Of a DNA stretch of 64,000 nucleotides, positions 43,001 through 51,013 are shown one piece after another. The DNA comes from GCA-2688775 sp035288865 (GTDB lineage: Archaea > Nanobdellota > Nanobdellia > Woesearchaeales > GW2011-AR4): assembly GCA_035288865.1 (NCBI GenBank), contig DATDZA010000026.1, positions 1 to 64,000 of the forward strand, read 5' to 3'. Under the pieces are notes generated by a model. The model had not been told where the DNA came from, did not search any database, and worked only from the letters and a program-made list of their open reading frames with translations. Position numbers and translations under genes: made by a program. Positions within the stretch are counted from its first letter, which is position 1. Every line of letters starts with the position of its first letter.

Positions 43001-45883
43001 AAGCATTGGACTATAAGGGCAGGAGTTCCACAAGCTGATGCTCTATTTGACACTGAATCAAATCAAATATCGTATATATTAAATAAGGACGTTCTATATC
43101 ATATTGGATGTGAAATTAACAATATCTCGAATTTCTCTCATGTTATCAGGGGAGATTTTCACGTTGAAAGAACTCTTCAAAGAAATTTTAGTTTGCCTGA
43201 AATCAACGTGCTTGATTCGAATGGATTATATTCAAGGCTTCAATGCAATCTTCCGACAAATATAACAAATTATGATTTGAGATGGAGATTAATTAATTAC
43301 GAGCTGGATAATGAATTAAGCCAGTTTAATAATAAATTAGTCATAAATTATACATTACCGTACGCCGGCTTATGGGATTATTCATGTATAGTTGACAACT
43401 TGGATGATTCAAATATACCGGAACAAATGATTTATCCAATAGAATATTTCGATTCTGGTCCAGCTTATGTTCCAAATGAAAACGGTTGTGTTCCAAATGA
43501 GCCATGTCCATGGAAAAATCAAAACAATCAATCTAATGCAACAGGAACAAACACCCCACCTCAAGCACCAACTTGGCTTGAACCTTCACAGAATAAGATG
43601 AATATGGATCCTGTAGATTTCCACATACATGTATTTCCAATGGTGGATGTAGAAAATGATGCCCATGTAGCTAGTGATTTTGAGATTTGGGATAATGAGT
43701 CAAACCAAAGAGTTTGGAGTTCACTGTACAATAAAGTTATACGAGAGCATATACATAATGCTGATGGAACATTTGAAGGGAGTTTATCAGGCAATAACAA
43801 ATTACTTTCAAACCATAGCTATCAAGTAAGAGCACGGTTTTATGAAAACGCGCCGATAAATAACATTAGCAATTGGAGTGAATGGAGATATTTCAAAACT
43901 AAGGCTCCATTTACCATTTCAAGTAATTTTAGCTGGACTGCCCAGCCTGGATATAAGATAGAGAAAGTTGCGTCCAACATTAGCTTTCCAGTAAATATCT
44001 ATATGGCGCCTGACCTCTATTCACATCTTCCAGAAGGGGAACAACCGCTTCTTTACGTAACTCAGCTTTACGGCCAAATTGGAATGATCAAGAAAAACGG
44101 ACAATATGTTCCCTATGCCACAAATTTATTGAATTATCCACCAGGTGTACTTCCAGGAACTGGTGAATCTGGAGTCGTAGGATTGTATGTTGATGATTTA
44201 ACAGGTGACCTTTTCGTGAGTTTGGTTTATATGACCCCTAATGGTGTATTGAGGGGAAAAGTCGTTAAGTTCGTGACAAACAATGATGGAAACACTTTCG
44301 TAAATAACATGACCATACTTAACAACATATCAGTTGATTTTTCACATCAAGTACAAAGCATAACAAGAGGTCCTGACGGAAAGCTATATTTGAATACAGG
44401 AGACGCAAATACGCTAACTAATTATACATTAGGAGAAGGCACTAGCCTCAGCGCGACTAAGGATGTGACACAACTACAAGGCAAGGTCTTGAGATTCAAT
44501 GAAGATGGTAGTATACCTGTTGACAATCCATATCCAGGAACATATACTTATGCAGGAGGCTTTAGAAATCCTTTTGGGGCAGCTTGGCGCCCTGTAGCTA
44601 ATGAGCTTTTTGTCACAAACAATGGAGCTGATTCAAATGATGGTATCTATCAAGTTAAACCTGGCGATATTTATGGGCATTGCTGCGATACAGCAACTGG
44701 AACTTGGCATCTTTGGCCTAACACCACCGCTCCAACCCAAGCTGTATTCAATCCTGGAATTGTTGGATTTCCGCACGATACTCATGGCAATTTATTTGTA
44801 GCTTTGTCCGGACCGACTTATAAAGAAGGACCCGACCCTGAAGGTAAAAAGATAGTCAAATTTACTTTTCAACCAAATGGAAGTCGTGGAACTGTTGAAG
44901 ATTTTGTTGTTTATACAGGAACAGGCTATAGCGCCCCTATTGGTCTTGCTTTTGGTGAAGATGGGTTATATTTTACAGATATTTATGGAAAATTAGGAAT
45001 AACTGATTGGCCAGTTACAAGCGGAAATATTTTTAGAGTTGTTCTTGGAGATCAAACAGAAGATCCAGACCCTACAACTACATTTATTGCAGCATTGGCG
45101 CCGAAACCATGGTATCCAAAATATCTTGATGTTGTATGGGAATGCAAGACAAGTGGAGGGAGCGGCAGTTACTCATACAGTTATTATTTTGGGGATGGGC
45201 AAACTCAGCTGAACTATAATCAAGATAATACAGAACATATCTATTCTGCGTCAGGAACTTACGCTGCAAATTGCAGTGTTTTCGATTTAATTACATTCAA
45301 AACAACTATCGCAAAAAATACAATAACCCTACAATCAAATTCACCTCCCCCTCCTCCATCAACCCAAGCAAATGGCTCACTTCAAGTTAATTCAATACCC
45401 AACTTTACAAATATATTCCTTGACAATGTGCCTAAGGGGTTTACTGACGTAAACGGACAATTGTTACTTAAAGACCTCCTACCACAAAATTATAATTTAA
45501 AACTTACAAAAACTAATTATCAAGACTCTTCATCAATAATTAACATATTATCAAACCAGACTTTGATATTTAATGTAACTCTTAACAAAGTGAGTAGTTC
45601 GAATTGTTATTCAAGTGTTGTTGACATACCTCAGAGTTCCATATCTTGTGCAGGGGGTACGATAACAACTGACAATCCAAGTGGCAGTTGCAGGACACTA
45701 ATATGCAGCGACAGTGGAAACAGCATGCAGGTAATGGCATGCAACAAGCCCGACTCAGGAGATCCGTTAAATTTTGAGATGTACAAGCAAGGAACTACCG
45801 GAAGCGGCATCACGCAGATATGCATAGGAACAACATGTATAGCCGATGGCGGATATGCCAAAAGTTCTGATTTGTGTACTTGA
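40046..45883 (+). CDS. Giant exported mosaic protein with GSDH-type propeller, PEGA, PKD and eight-Cys domains
   Basis: 1945 residues with a signal peptide (1-36, ending PIFAQG). Order by approximate residues: beta module A1 (42-257); PEGA (269-345); eight-Cys domain (352-449); PEGA (454-529); eight-Cys-type domain with six Cys (554-647); PEGA (660-734); module A2 (744-939); module A3 (956-1157); Fn3-like (1170-1289); a six-bladed glucose/sorbosone-dehydrogenase-like propeller (1292-1672; GPDGKLYLNTGD, GGFRNPFGAAW and GFPHDTHGN are family motifs); PKD (1675-1762); PEGA (1775-1849); eight-Cys (1853-1945). No C-terminal anchor. The propeller suggests sugar oxidation or binding outside the cell. 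Upstream gap 39937-40045 has AT-rich promoter-like DNA. Confidence 0.78.
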   Translation: MNANKGNFYFSGLQNIILYSVLIALSFVLISSPIFAQGSQGVIVRVTGFDPVTNVYNFSCITPAKTPASNMANEKYFDIDPNPSFYPKKYNLRSPDDNVTWHLDPLNFTEEVHSNAMYHIYCEIQNFTAPNGSQNLASEFHVDLRTTHNQKEPNIYVIDSEGPRVTLKCDPPPGVKRYSINWKLRERGNTISYPQLADKRIVNITTPRSTAGWDVVCDVTDKDTGKFSTWDMPIEFFPSGPAYIPTIEGCVANEPCTWAPNINGVPLNGSLIVNVTLNSSPAVVNLYINEVFKGTTTLSGFLTIQNITPGLHNLVIKKAGYEEISTLIPIASGKELYRNYSISENVSEPVTSQCFNSVSTIPANCTSGTFITDSASGNCRTLVCSNGSSSMQILSCDKPDNLTTKQFFELYKQSKVGTAVTQICIGNTCIKDGGYAKSDNFPICVGNATSQGPFNGSLRVSTNPNLADIYLNGAFIDNSGLIGLLTINNLIPGNYQLLVNKTDYKPNLSQVIIAAGQLKDVQINLVPESSPSNTTENNATNSTNTNVTTNVTTVCFSSLSTLPVNCSGGIIMQNGSSGNGRTIVCTNGTDSMKVQGWEKPDSGVKQYFDLYKQSQVGSTKFQICIGTTCIKDGGYAKSTNYPICMNQTTQTNPTPPVSIQNASLNITTVPSIADVYLNAVLLGTTDSSGNLIVKNITPGNYNLMVKKSNYIDNSSSIILNPGQNLSLNRTLAQSTNNPVNVDSSKEVFVRIVSADPATRTYTFSCRTYPETPFVKDWFIRPDDGDSFFDDPEENITQDLPSNEFFTYTFKNNTFYHISCLVVNSSNFSDVERGDVHIDLRNYSWNPQVVPLSGDGLTASYECRYNSSDYNVEWQMFNAETNQYSQLGTNKIITSTVPTSGNYDYFCNVNGQSFRTGLPIEYFDQGAPYFPDKFGIPDGIKHVWVRNNTANKHSKEPVIVRVTNYNSTKRNYSFSCNVAVNGFTTQKHWTIRAGVPQADALFDTESNQISYILNKDVLYHIGCEINNISNFSHVIRGDFHVERTLQRNFSLPEINVLDSNGLYSRLQCNLPTNITNYDLRWRLINYELDNELSQFNNKLVINYTLPYAGLWDYSCIVDNLDDSNIPEQMIYPIEYFDSGPAYVPNENGCVPNEPCPWKNQNNQSNATGTNTPPQAPTWLEPSQNKMNMDPVDFHIHVFPMVDVENDAHVASDFEIWDNESNQRVWSSLYNKVIREHIHNADGTFEGSLSGNNKLLSNHSYQVRARFYENAPINNISNWSEWRYFKTKAPFTISSNFSWTAQPGYKIEKVASNISFPVNIYMAPDLYSHLPEGEQPLLYVTQLYGQIGMIKKNGQYVPYATNLLNYPPGVLPGTGESGVVGLYVDDLTGDLFVSLVYMTPNGVLRGKVVKFVTNNDGNTFVNNMTILNNISVDFSHQVQSITRGPDGKLYLNTGDANTLTNYTLGEGTSLSATKDVTQLQGKVLRFNEDGSIPVDNPYPGTYTYAGGFRNPFGAAWRPVANELFVTNNGADSNDGIYQVKPGDIYGHCCDTATGTWHLWPNTTAPTQAVFNPGIVGFPHDTHGNLFVALSGPTYKEGPDPEGKKIVKFTFQPNGSRGTVEDFVVYTGTGYSAPIGLAFGEDGLYFTDIYGKLGITDWPVTSGNIFRVVLGDQTEDPDPTTTFIAALAPKPWYPKYLDVVWECKTSGGSGSYSYSYYFGDGQTQLNYNQDNTEHIYSASGTYAANCSVFDLITFKTTIAKNTITLQSNSPPPPPSTQANGSLQVNSIPNFTNIFLDNVPKGFTDVNGQLLLKDLLPQNYNLKLTKTNYQDSSSIINILSNQTLIFNVTLNKVSSSNCYSSVVDIPQSSISCAGGTITTDNPSGSCRTLICSDSGNSMQVMACNKPDSGDPLNFEMYKQGTTGSGITQICIGTTCIADGGYAKSSDLCT

Positions 45884-45960
45884 CTAAGTATTAAGTTAAT
45901 GGAACAACCGTAACCAAGAAAACTACTTTTAGAATATTTAACTAATTGTGATAAAATTAT

Positions 45961-48762
45961 TCATCCAAATTTTCTTAGCACAAAGAAAATTATTAAAAAT
46001 AAAGATATGAACCCTACTGGTATTATTGCAAGAAGTGGGCTCAATTTGTCACTTGCTTTTTGATAAGTTATGCCTGCCACTTTTTGTAAGTCAGCAACAA
46101 CAGGTGCCGTCGTTATTAATTTAATTCCGCTTTTCGTATTGGCTACAAAATCATTTGACATTGCATAGACTGTACTAAAACTTGCAATTTCCCCAGAATC
46201 CGGAAGCTTTACTAAGTATACTATAAACGGGCTGGGGTCAATTGCTGTAAACTCCCATATCAATGCCCTACCGTTCTGAAAAAATTTTAAAGTGTTGCTG
46301 GATTCATCGGCACCCACAACTGACCAGTCAGTAATTATTGCCCCTTCTGGCAAGAGCTCATTAATGATAACTTTTTCATTTTGCCTTACATTGTTTAAAG
46401 CAAGTCGTATCGGGACAAGTTGGCTGTAACCTGCTACACTTGGCAGATCTCTAATTAACTCATTTGCCCAATTACCGGAAGATGGCTCACCTAGATTTTC
46501 GTTAGCTGATTCTAATGATTGTTCGGCTTGAAATGAATCCACAATACTGGGTACTGCAAATCCGGAGCCTCCTGAGCCGCCAGATGATTGCGAAGAATCC
46601 TGATTTGTCCTTTCAGGAGCCGAGGGGCTTGCTGACGGCTCTTCTATTTCTTCTGTAGGTTTTGGGATGTTACAAATACTTCCCTCATCAATTTCATTGT
46701 TGCAATTGTTGTCAATATTATCACATACCTCTGGAGAGGGTTTGCATACCGGTACTGTTGGCTCGCACACATTCCCTTCGTCAATTTGCCCGTCGCAGTT
46801 GTTATCGGTGCCATCACATACCTCTGTCAAGGGAACACAAGCCTTTTTCGAGCTTGAACCGAGGGAGAACTTGGAAAAACCGTAACTCTCATTTACACAT
46901 CCTTGATCTAAACAAACTTTGAAAATTGCGTTAGCCGGCGCAATCTGTCTGTACATTTCAATTATCCCCCCCTTGTCACACCCTTGAACTTTCAATTTCC
47001 CTTGTGATGACTCGTATTGTATGGTTCTACAGACTCCGGAAGATACATCGCTTGTAAGTGTGCAGAGCTCATTGTTGACGAAGCAGGATTGGGACAAAGA
47101 AGCAATTGATAAATCAGAATTTACAGAACACACATTCCCTTCGTCAATTTGCCCATTGCAGTTATTATCTTTTTTATCGCATATCTCAATTAAAGGAGTG
47201 CAGGTACTTTGTGGTGAACATACGTTGTTTTCATCAGCCTGGTTATTACAATTATTGTCCTTGCCGTCACAAATCTCATCTGCAGGTAAGCAGCTAGGCG
47301 GAGTTTGGCAAATATTGTTTTCATCAATTTGTCCGTTGCAATTATTGTCTATTCCGTCACAAGTTTCGGTTGCTGGTACGCATGGATTAGGCAAGGAATT
47401 GGTATTTGTAAAAACACTTGAGTCTCTTCCTATTCCAAATCCTAGGGCTCGTACAGCAAACGCTTTGGTATAGATACCATAACAGGGTTCATTGTCCCAG
47501 ACATTAGATTTATAGTGTTTTAGTGCGTTATCAAGCGTTGGCTGGAACAACGCTGTATTGTAGCCAGATTCAAACAATGCTTGGAGCCCTTGGTAATAAT
47601 AACCGCCTATTGCAGATGATGCCGCACTTCCATCGCTATTGTATTGCAAAACTACACTATTACTATTGGAGCCGTACTTGTCTCCCCATATTTTACAGTA
47701 GTTGTCAAGACCGGGAAGTTGAAAGTTAATTAGCTTTGCATAATAATTGGCCTGACACATTCCCAGTGCCCTCGGGGCATCAGCGAAATCCCACCGGTCC
47801 GGACTGCAGGTATTTGTACAGAGAGCTTTAGGAACCGGACCGGAAAGGTCCCATTTAAAGCTTCTTCCTGGAGGCACACTAAATTTTACGCCATCAAATT
47901 TTGCCGCCTGAAGATAATTAAGAGTTAGGTGCCTTGAAACATCGCAATATTTTTGATTTGAAGTTTGCTTGCATGCCATAAGCATAGCAATAATAGCATC
48001 GGCATAATATCCGGTGTACCCATAGTCAGTGCTTGCCAGACCACCTTTTTTAGCCTGAGAGCCAGCTGCAAGCCAATAACAAATATCCCCATATCCAAGG
48101 TCGCTGTTCCTGCAATTCTGATCAATTTCATACGAAAGCATGTCAGAAGAAAGCTGATTTGCGAGCGCCAGGTAACTATTTTTGCTGTCAGAATTTAAGA
48201 AATATTGATTATTTGCTGCAGTATAGAGTGCAATTATAATTCTTGCGGTAGCATCTGAGGCAGTATCACAGTTGCCGTTGACGCCGGATTTGCAAGGCTC
48301 TAATGAATTTGCATTTCTATAAATTCGCCATGCAGGAATGCTTCCAAAATTACTCTTTATTGAGCCTACAGTATTATAGAATTGATCCATTCTCTGTTGG
48401 TTTTTAGACATGGAAACAAGTATTCCAACTTGGCTGAATTCATCAGTTACCATACAGTTATGTTCATAATCTATTACGGAGCCAGAGTTGCACCCTGAAC
48501 CACTTTTAAGGTCGGCTAATTCACATTTTGAGCTGGATGAATACCAAGGTATCCACATTTTATTATCCACACTCGTTACAACCTTGTTGTTTGCAAACAA
48601 GGTATTAACCAGGTCTTCGTAGTTATCATTCCTGGATTTGGAATCAAATCCTATGCTATCCGGATTCATCAAGGATGCATGGGCATAACTTGCTAGCAGC
48701 ACTATAATTAGTATCAAAACCACACTGTTTGTAAAAAAAGCCTTCTTTCCCATTTTTGGCAT
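45961..48762 (-). CDS. Exported GH8-like protein with MopE-type Cys repeats and C-terminal membrane anchor
   Basis: 933 residues. Signal peptide 1-30. Residues about 30-445 form an alpha/alpha barrel with a GH8-like pattern: VTDEFSQVGILVSMS near 105, AWRIYRN near 145, and DTASDATARIIIALYTAANNQ near 170, corresponding to the SE and A-x-D-A-D segments of GH8. Then MopE-type repeats (ETCDGIDNNCNGQIDE and variants, about 457-545), one eight-Cys-type domain (558-641), two more MopE repeats (642-720), a Ser/Gly linker, a beta domain (775-900) and a final span (about 905-925). It is thus a membrane-tethered probable glucanase. MopE repeats bind copper or calcium in some proteins. It is convergent with the 40046 gene. 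Confidence 0.72.
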   Translation of the reverse strand: MPKMGKKAFFTNSVVLILIIVLLASYAHASLMNPDSIGFDSKSRNDNYEDLVNTLFANNKVVTSVDNKMWIPWYSSSSKCELADLKSGSGCNSGSVIDYEHNCMVTDEFSQVGILVSMSKNQQRMDQFYNTVGSIKSNFGSIPAWRIYRNANSLEPCKSGVNGNCDTASDATARIIIALYTAANNQYFLNSDSKNSYLALANQLSSDMLSYEIDQNCRNSDLGYGDICYWLAAGSQAKKGGLASTDYGYTGYYADAIIAMLMACKQTSNQKYCDVSRHLTLNYLQAAKFDGVKFSVPPGRSFKWDLSGPVPKALCTNTCSPDRWDFADAPRALGMCQANYYAKLINFQLPGLDNYCKIWGDKYGSNSNSVVLQYNSDGSAASSAIGGYYYQGLQALFESGYNTALFQPTLDNALKHYKSNVWDNEPCYGIYTKAFAVRALGFGIGRDSSVFTNTNSLPNPCVPATETCDGIDNNCNGQIDENNICQTPPSCLPADEICDGKDNNCNNQADENNVCSPQSTCTPLIEICDKKDNNCNGQIDEGNVCSVNSDLSIASLSQSCFVNNELCTLTSDVSSGVCRTIQYESSQGKLKVQGCDKGGIIEMYRQIAPANAIFKVCLDQGCVNESYGFSKFSLGSSSKKACVPLTEVCDGTDNNCDGQIDEGNVCEPTVPVCKPSPEVCDNIDNNCNNEIDEGSICNIPKPTEEIEEPSASPSAPERTNQDSSQSSGGSGGSGFAVPSIVDSFQAEQSLESANENLGEPSSGNWANELIRDLPSVAGYSQLVPIRLALNNVRQNEKVIINELLPEGAIITDWSVVGADESSNTLKFFQNGRALIWEFTAIDPSPFIVYLVKLPDSGEIASFSTVYAMSNDFVANTKSGIKLITTAPVVADLQKVAGITYQKASDKLSPLLAIIPVGFISLFLIIFFVLRKFG

Positions 48763-48774
48763 GATAAATTGCGA

Positions 48775-48817
48775 CTAGTATATATTAATATCGAAAGTGT
48801 TGAAAAAGGTATACTAG
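48775..48817. promoter_or_regulatory. Inverted repeat upstream of the GH8-like gene
   Basis: CTAGTATA (48775-48782) and TATACTAG (48810-48817) are perfect arms 27 bases apart. They flank the AT-rich core that serves as TATA box for the leftward gene starting at 48762. A likely operator, or chance overlap with TATA-like sequence. Confidence 0.4.
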
Positions 48818-48928
48818 ACTATAAAAGTTATACGCGTTATTTATAAACATTTCTATTTTAGAACCCAAAGCCGAATAATTCACCATATATCTTTATAAAC
48901 AAGTTATTGCTTTATAAGGTCGTTTACA

Positions 48929-49498
48929 ATGAAAAAAAGAGCCGATTTTGATCGCGAGTTGAATGAATATATAAAAAAACAGCTAAAAAATGGGCACGAT
49001 GAGAAATCAATCCGCAAAGTTATGCTTAAATGTGGGTATGATAAGCCAAGAATTGATTTTCTGTTTCAGAGACATTATACTGCTCAAAAGACACAAAAAT
49101 ATGCCTTGGCTGCAATGACAGTTGCTTTTTTGATAGTTTTTTCCTTAGTTTTTCCCATTCATAATAAATCCGACATAACTGCCCAGATTATTAAACAAGA
49201 ACAATATCAGGCAAAGACTAATACTTCAAATAGCCCTCCGCTCTGGCAAGGCGAGAGTATTTTTTATATGAACACTTCCCTTACGCTAAATCTCAGTCAA
49301 TTTTTTATAGACCCGGAAAGCGATAAGCTAATTTTTAACATAGCCTCGGAGCCGATTTTAAATGAGTCGATTAAAGGTAATATTGTAATCTTTGCGGACA
49401 ATAATGGTACGTGGGATAACATATCCACCATTGTTACAGCTTATGATGGGTGGAATCTGGTTACTAAAGAGATAAATATAGTTCATCAAAATAAATAA
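48929..49498 (+). CDS. Single-span membrane protein with a cadherin-like outer domain
   Basis: 189 residues. Residues 1-45 form a charged helical head resembling small winged-helix or SHOCT-like domains (DRELNEYIKKQLKNGHDEKSIRKVMLKCGYD), likely cytosolic. One span lies at about 60-77, then a beta domain outside (SLTLNLSQFFIDPESDKLIFNIA), similar to Ca-binding cadherin-like or dystroglycan-type repeats. Several TATA elements lie upstream, for example CTTTATAAAC at 48892-48901, near-leaderless for ATG 48929. Function unknown; perhaps a sensor or surface anchor. Confidence 0.65.
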   Translation: MKKRADFDRELNEYIKKQLKNGHDEKSIRKVMLKCGYDKPRIDFLFQRHYTAQKTQKYALAAMTVAFLIVFSLVFPIHNKSDITAQIIKQEQYQAKTNTSNSPPLWQGESIFYMNTSLTLNLSQFFIDPESDKLIFNIASEPILNESIKGNIVIFADNNGTWDNISTIVTAYDGWNLVTKEINIVHQNK

Positions 49499-49673
49499 TC
49501 TGATTCTAAGATATTGCAGACATTACTGACTATTAAAGTTAATTACAGGCGCTACAAAAAATTAGTAAATAAATCTTACTTAAGCTTAGTGAATAAAAAT
49601 CGTTACCACAATTTAGTAAATAATAACCAAAGGTTTAAATAGGCAAATCTATTCCCAATTATGGGGTAGTTTC

Positions 49674-50543
49674 ATGAAAGATGTTAGTAAATCGATTCCA
49701 AATAGCTCTAGTCTTAAGCAGGACACGAATTACAGGCTGCAAGCTTGTATTATACTTCCGACTTACAATGAGGCCGGGAATATAAAAAAGCTTCTTGATG
49801 AGATTTTTCTATGCGAAATTCTTCAGCCATATAAAAATAACAAGTTATCTTTAAGCATTTTGATAGTGGATGACGGGTCTCCTGATGGGACTGCTGAAAT
49901 TGTTAAAACGCACACTGAATTCAATAAGAAGGTCATCCTCCTTGAAAGATCAAAAAAACAAGGACTCGGATCTGCCTACGTGGCAGGAATGGAATATGCA
50001 ATTAATAACCTAAAGCCAGACGTGGTTTTCGAGATGGATGCAGATTTATCTCATGATCCAAAAGACATATTTAAGATGCTTCTCCAGATAAAGAAAGGGT
50101 CAGATTTTGTTATTGGCTCAAGATACACTCTCGGAGGCTCAATTCCTAAAGAATGGGGAATACATAGAAAAATCATTAGCAAAGTTGCAAATACTTATGC
50201 CAGGTTAATGCTTGGAATTTGGTCAATACATGATTGCACTGGCGGATTTAGGGCGATAAGAGTTTCATCGCTGGAAAAAGTTAACCTAAGTTCTTTGAAT
50301 GTGAGGGGTTATGCATTCCAGATTTCTCTTCTTAATGCTATGATTCAGAATAACTGCAGTATAAGCGAAGTGCCAATTTCATTTCGGGATAGGACTGAAG
50401 GTTCCAGCAAGATGAGACTAAGAGATATAACGGAAGTGGGTACTTTAGTGCTCCGTTTGGGACTGCAAAAACAACTTACACTTATGGACTTTACAAAGAA
50501 TAAGAATTCAGGACCCACACCACAAACATTTACAAATGACTAA
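49674..50543 (+). CDS. GT2 glycosyltransferase, dolichyl-phosphate mannose synthase-like
   Basis: 289 residues, no membrane spans. Dpm1-like GT2: ILPTYNEAGNIKKLLDEIF at 29-47, IVDDGSPDGTAEIV near 62, EMDADLSHDPKD near 118 (DxD), VIGSRYTLGGS near 143 and the conserved CTGGFRA near 182. It probably transfers a hexose from GDP- or UDP-sugar to polyprenyl phosphate, the donor for GT-C enzymes, which could include the PTPS-related protein in the beta-glucan operon. Start at ATG 49674; a TATA GGTTTAAATAGG lies about 37 bases upstream. Confidence 0.88.
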   Translation: MKDVSKSIPNSSSLKQDTNYRLQACIILPTYNEAGNIKKLLDEIFLCEILQPYKNNKLSLSILIVDDGSPDGTAEIVKTHTEFNKKVILLERSKKQGLGSAYVAGMEYAINNLKPDVVFEMDADLSHDPKDIFKMLLQIKKGSDFVIGSRYTLGGSIPKEWGIHRKIISKVANTYARLMLGIWSIHDCTGGFRAIRVSSLEKVNLSSLNVRGYAFQISLLNAMIQNNCSISEVPISFRDRTEGSSKMRLRDITEVGTLVLRLGLQKQLTLMDFTKNKNSGPTPQTFTND

Positions 50544-50598
50544 TTCTATTTATTGACATAAATATATTAAAACAACTATTTATGCATCGATATTATTT
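50544..50598. other. Start of a 470-base stretch (50544-51013) without an intact gene
   Basis: The stretch between the Dpm1-like gene and eS19 holds a probable decayed exported-protein gene (50599-50824), a candidate small RNA (about 50846-50890) and an AT-rich leader before eS19. Nothing else was recognised. Confidence 0.5.
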
Positions 50599-50824
50599 AT
50601 GGAAAATTTTCCTTCGCAGACAATAATTGGCTTTCAATGAACTGAGTGCAGCTTGTGTAGGTATTTCATATCCAATACCTTTTGTGGTGTTGATTCTATT
50701 CGTTTCGAATTTTCTGGCTTTAAATCTGACAGTTGCTGCCGGTTCAAATCATGCGCCAGTTTTGGACAATCAATTACGTTCTAATTGTTATTTAATACAA
50801 AAGACAAAACAAAAACATTTTTAA
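50599..50824 (+). pseudogene. Remnant of an exported protein gene with cadherin-like start
   Basis: ATG 50599 opens a short frame (MENFPSQTIIG...) that stops after 13 codons. The frame shifted by one base continues with a hydrophobic signal-like stretch (IPFVVLILFVSNFLALNLTVAA) and then GSNHAPVLDNQ, the usual beginning of a cadherin-like or Ig-like surface domain (N-x-A-P-x-L). It then degenerates and stops at 50824. A TATA-like CTATTTATG precedes it. A frameshifted, truncated relic fits better than a real 65-residue protein from TTG 50627. Confidence 0.4.
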
Positions 50825-50827
50825 ATA
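50818..50827 (+). promoter_or_regulatory. TATA box for the candidate small RNA
   Basis: TTTTTAAATA is centred about 27 bases before 50850, where the first hairpin begins. Confidence 0.45.
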
Positions 50828-50845
50828 GCCATCATATCCTGCAGT

Positions 50846-50890
50846 CTGTGCTAACCTTAGTTAGCCGTTCTGACACCGCAAGGTGTGGAA
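50846..50890 (+). ncRNA. Candidate two-hairpin small RNA or eS19 leader
   Basis: GCTAAC (50850-50855) and GTTAGC (50860-50865) form a 6-bp stem with a CTTA loop. ACACC (50873-50877) and GGTGT (50882-50886) form a second stem with a GCAA tetraloop of the stable GNRA type. A TATA box lies at the right distance. The region is richer in G and C than its neighbours. It lies 128 bases before eS19, so it may be a free RNA or a structured leader controlling the ribosomal operon. Confidence 0.5.
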
Positions 50891-51013
50891 GAAAAGATTT
50901 GAGTTTGTATTTGAATTAAAGATTAGAAAAATTTGTGTAAAATATATTATCTGTTATTCACATTAGAAAATTAAGATTTTAAAAAAATAGAATAAATAAT
51001 TTCAAAGCCAAAA

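Noticed and set aside
47021..47473. 150-residue plus-strand frame opposite the MopE repeats
   Set aside because: Shadow of the repeat-rich minus-strand gene; no promoter or ribosome binding site.
50627..50824. 65-residue intact exported protein from TTG
   Set aside because: No ribosome binding site, a truncated domain start and an upstream ATG in another frame; better explained as a relic.
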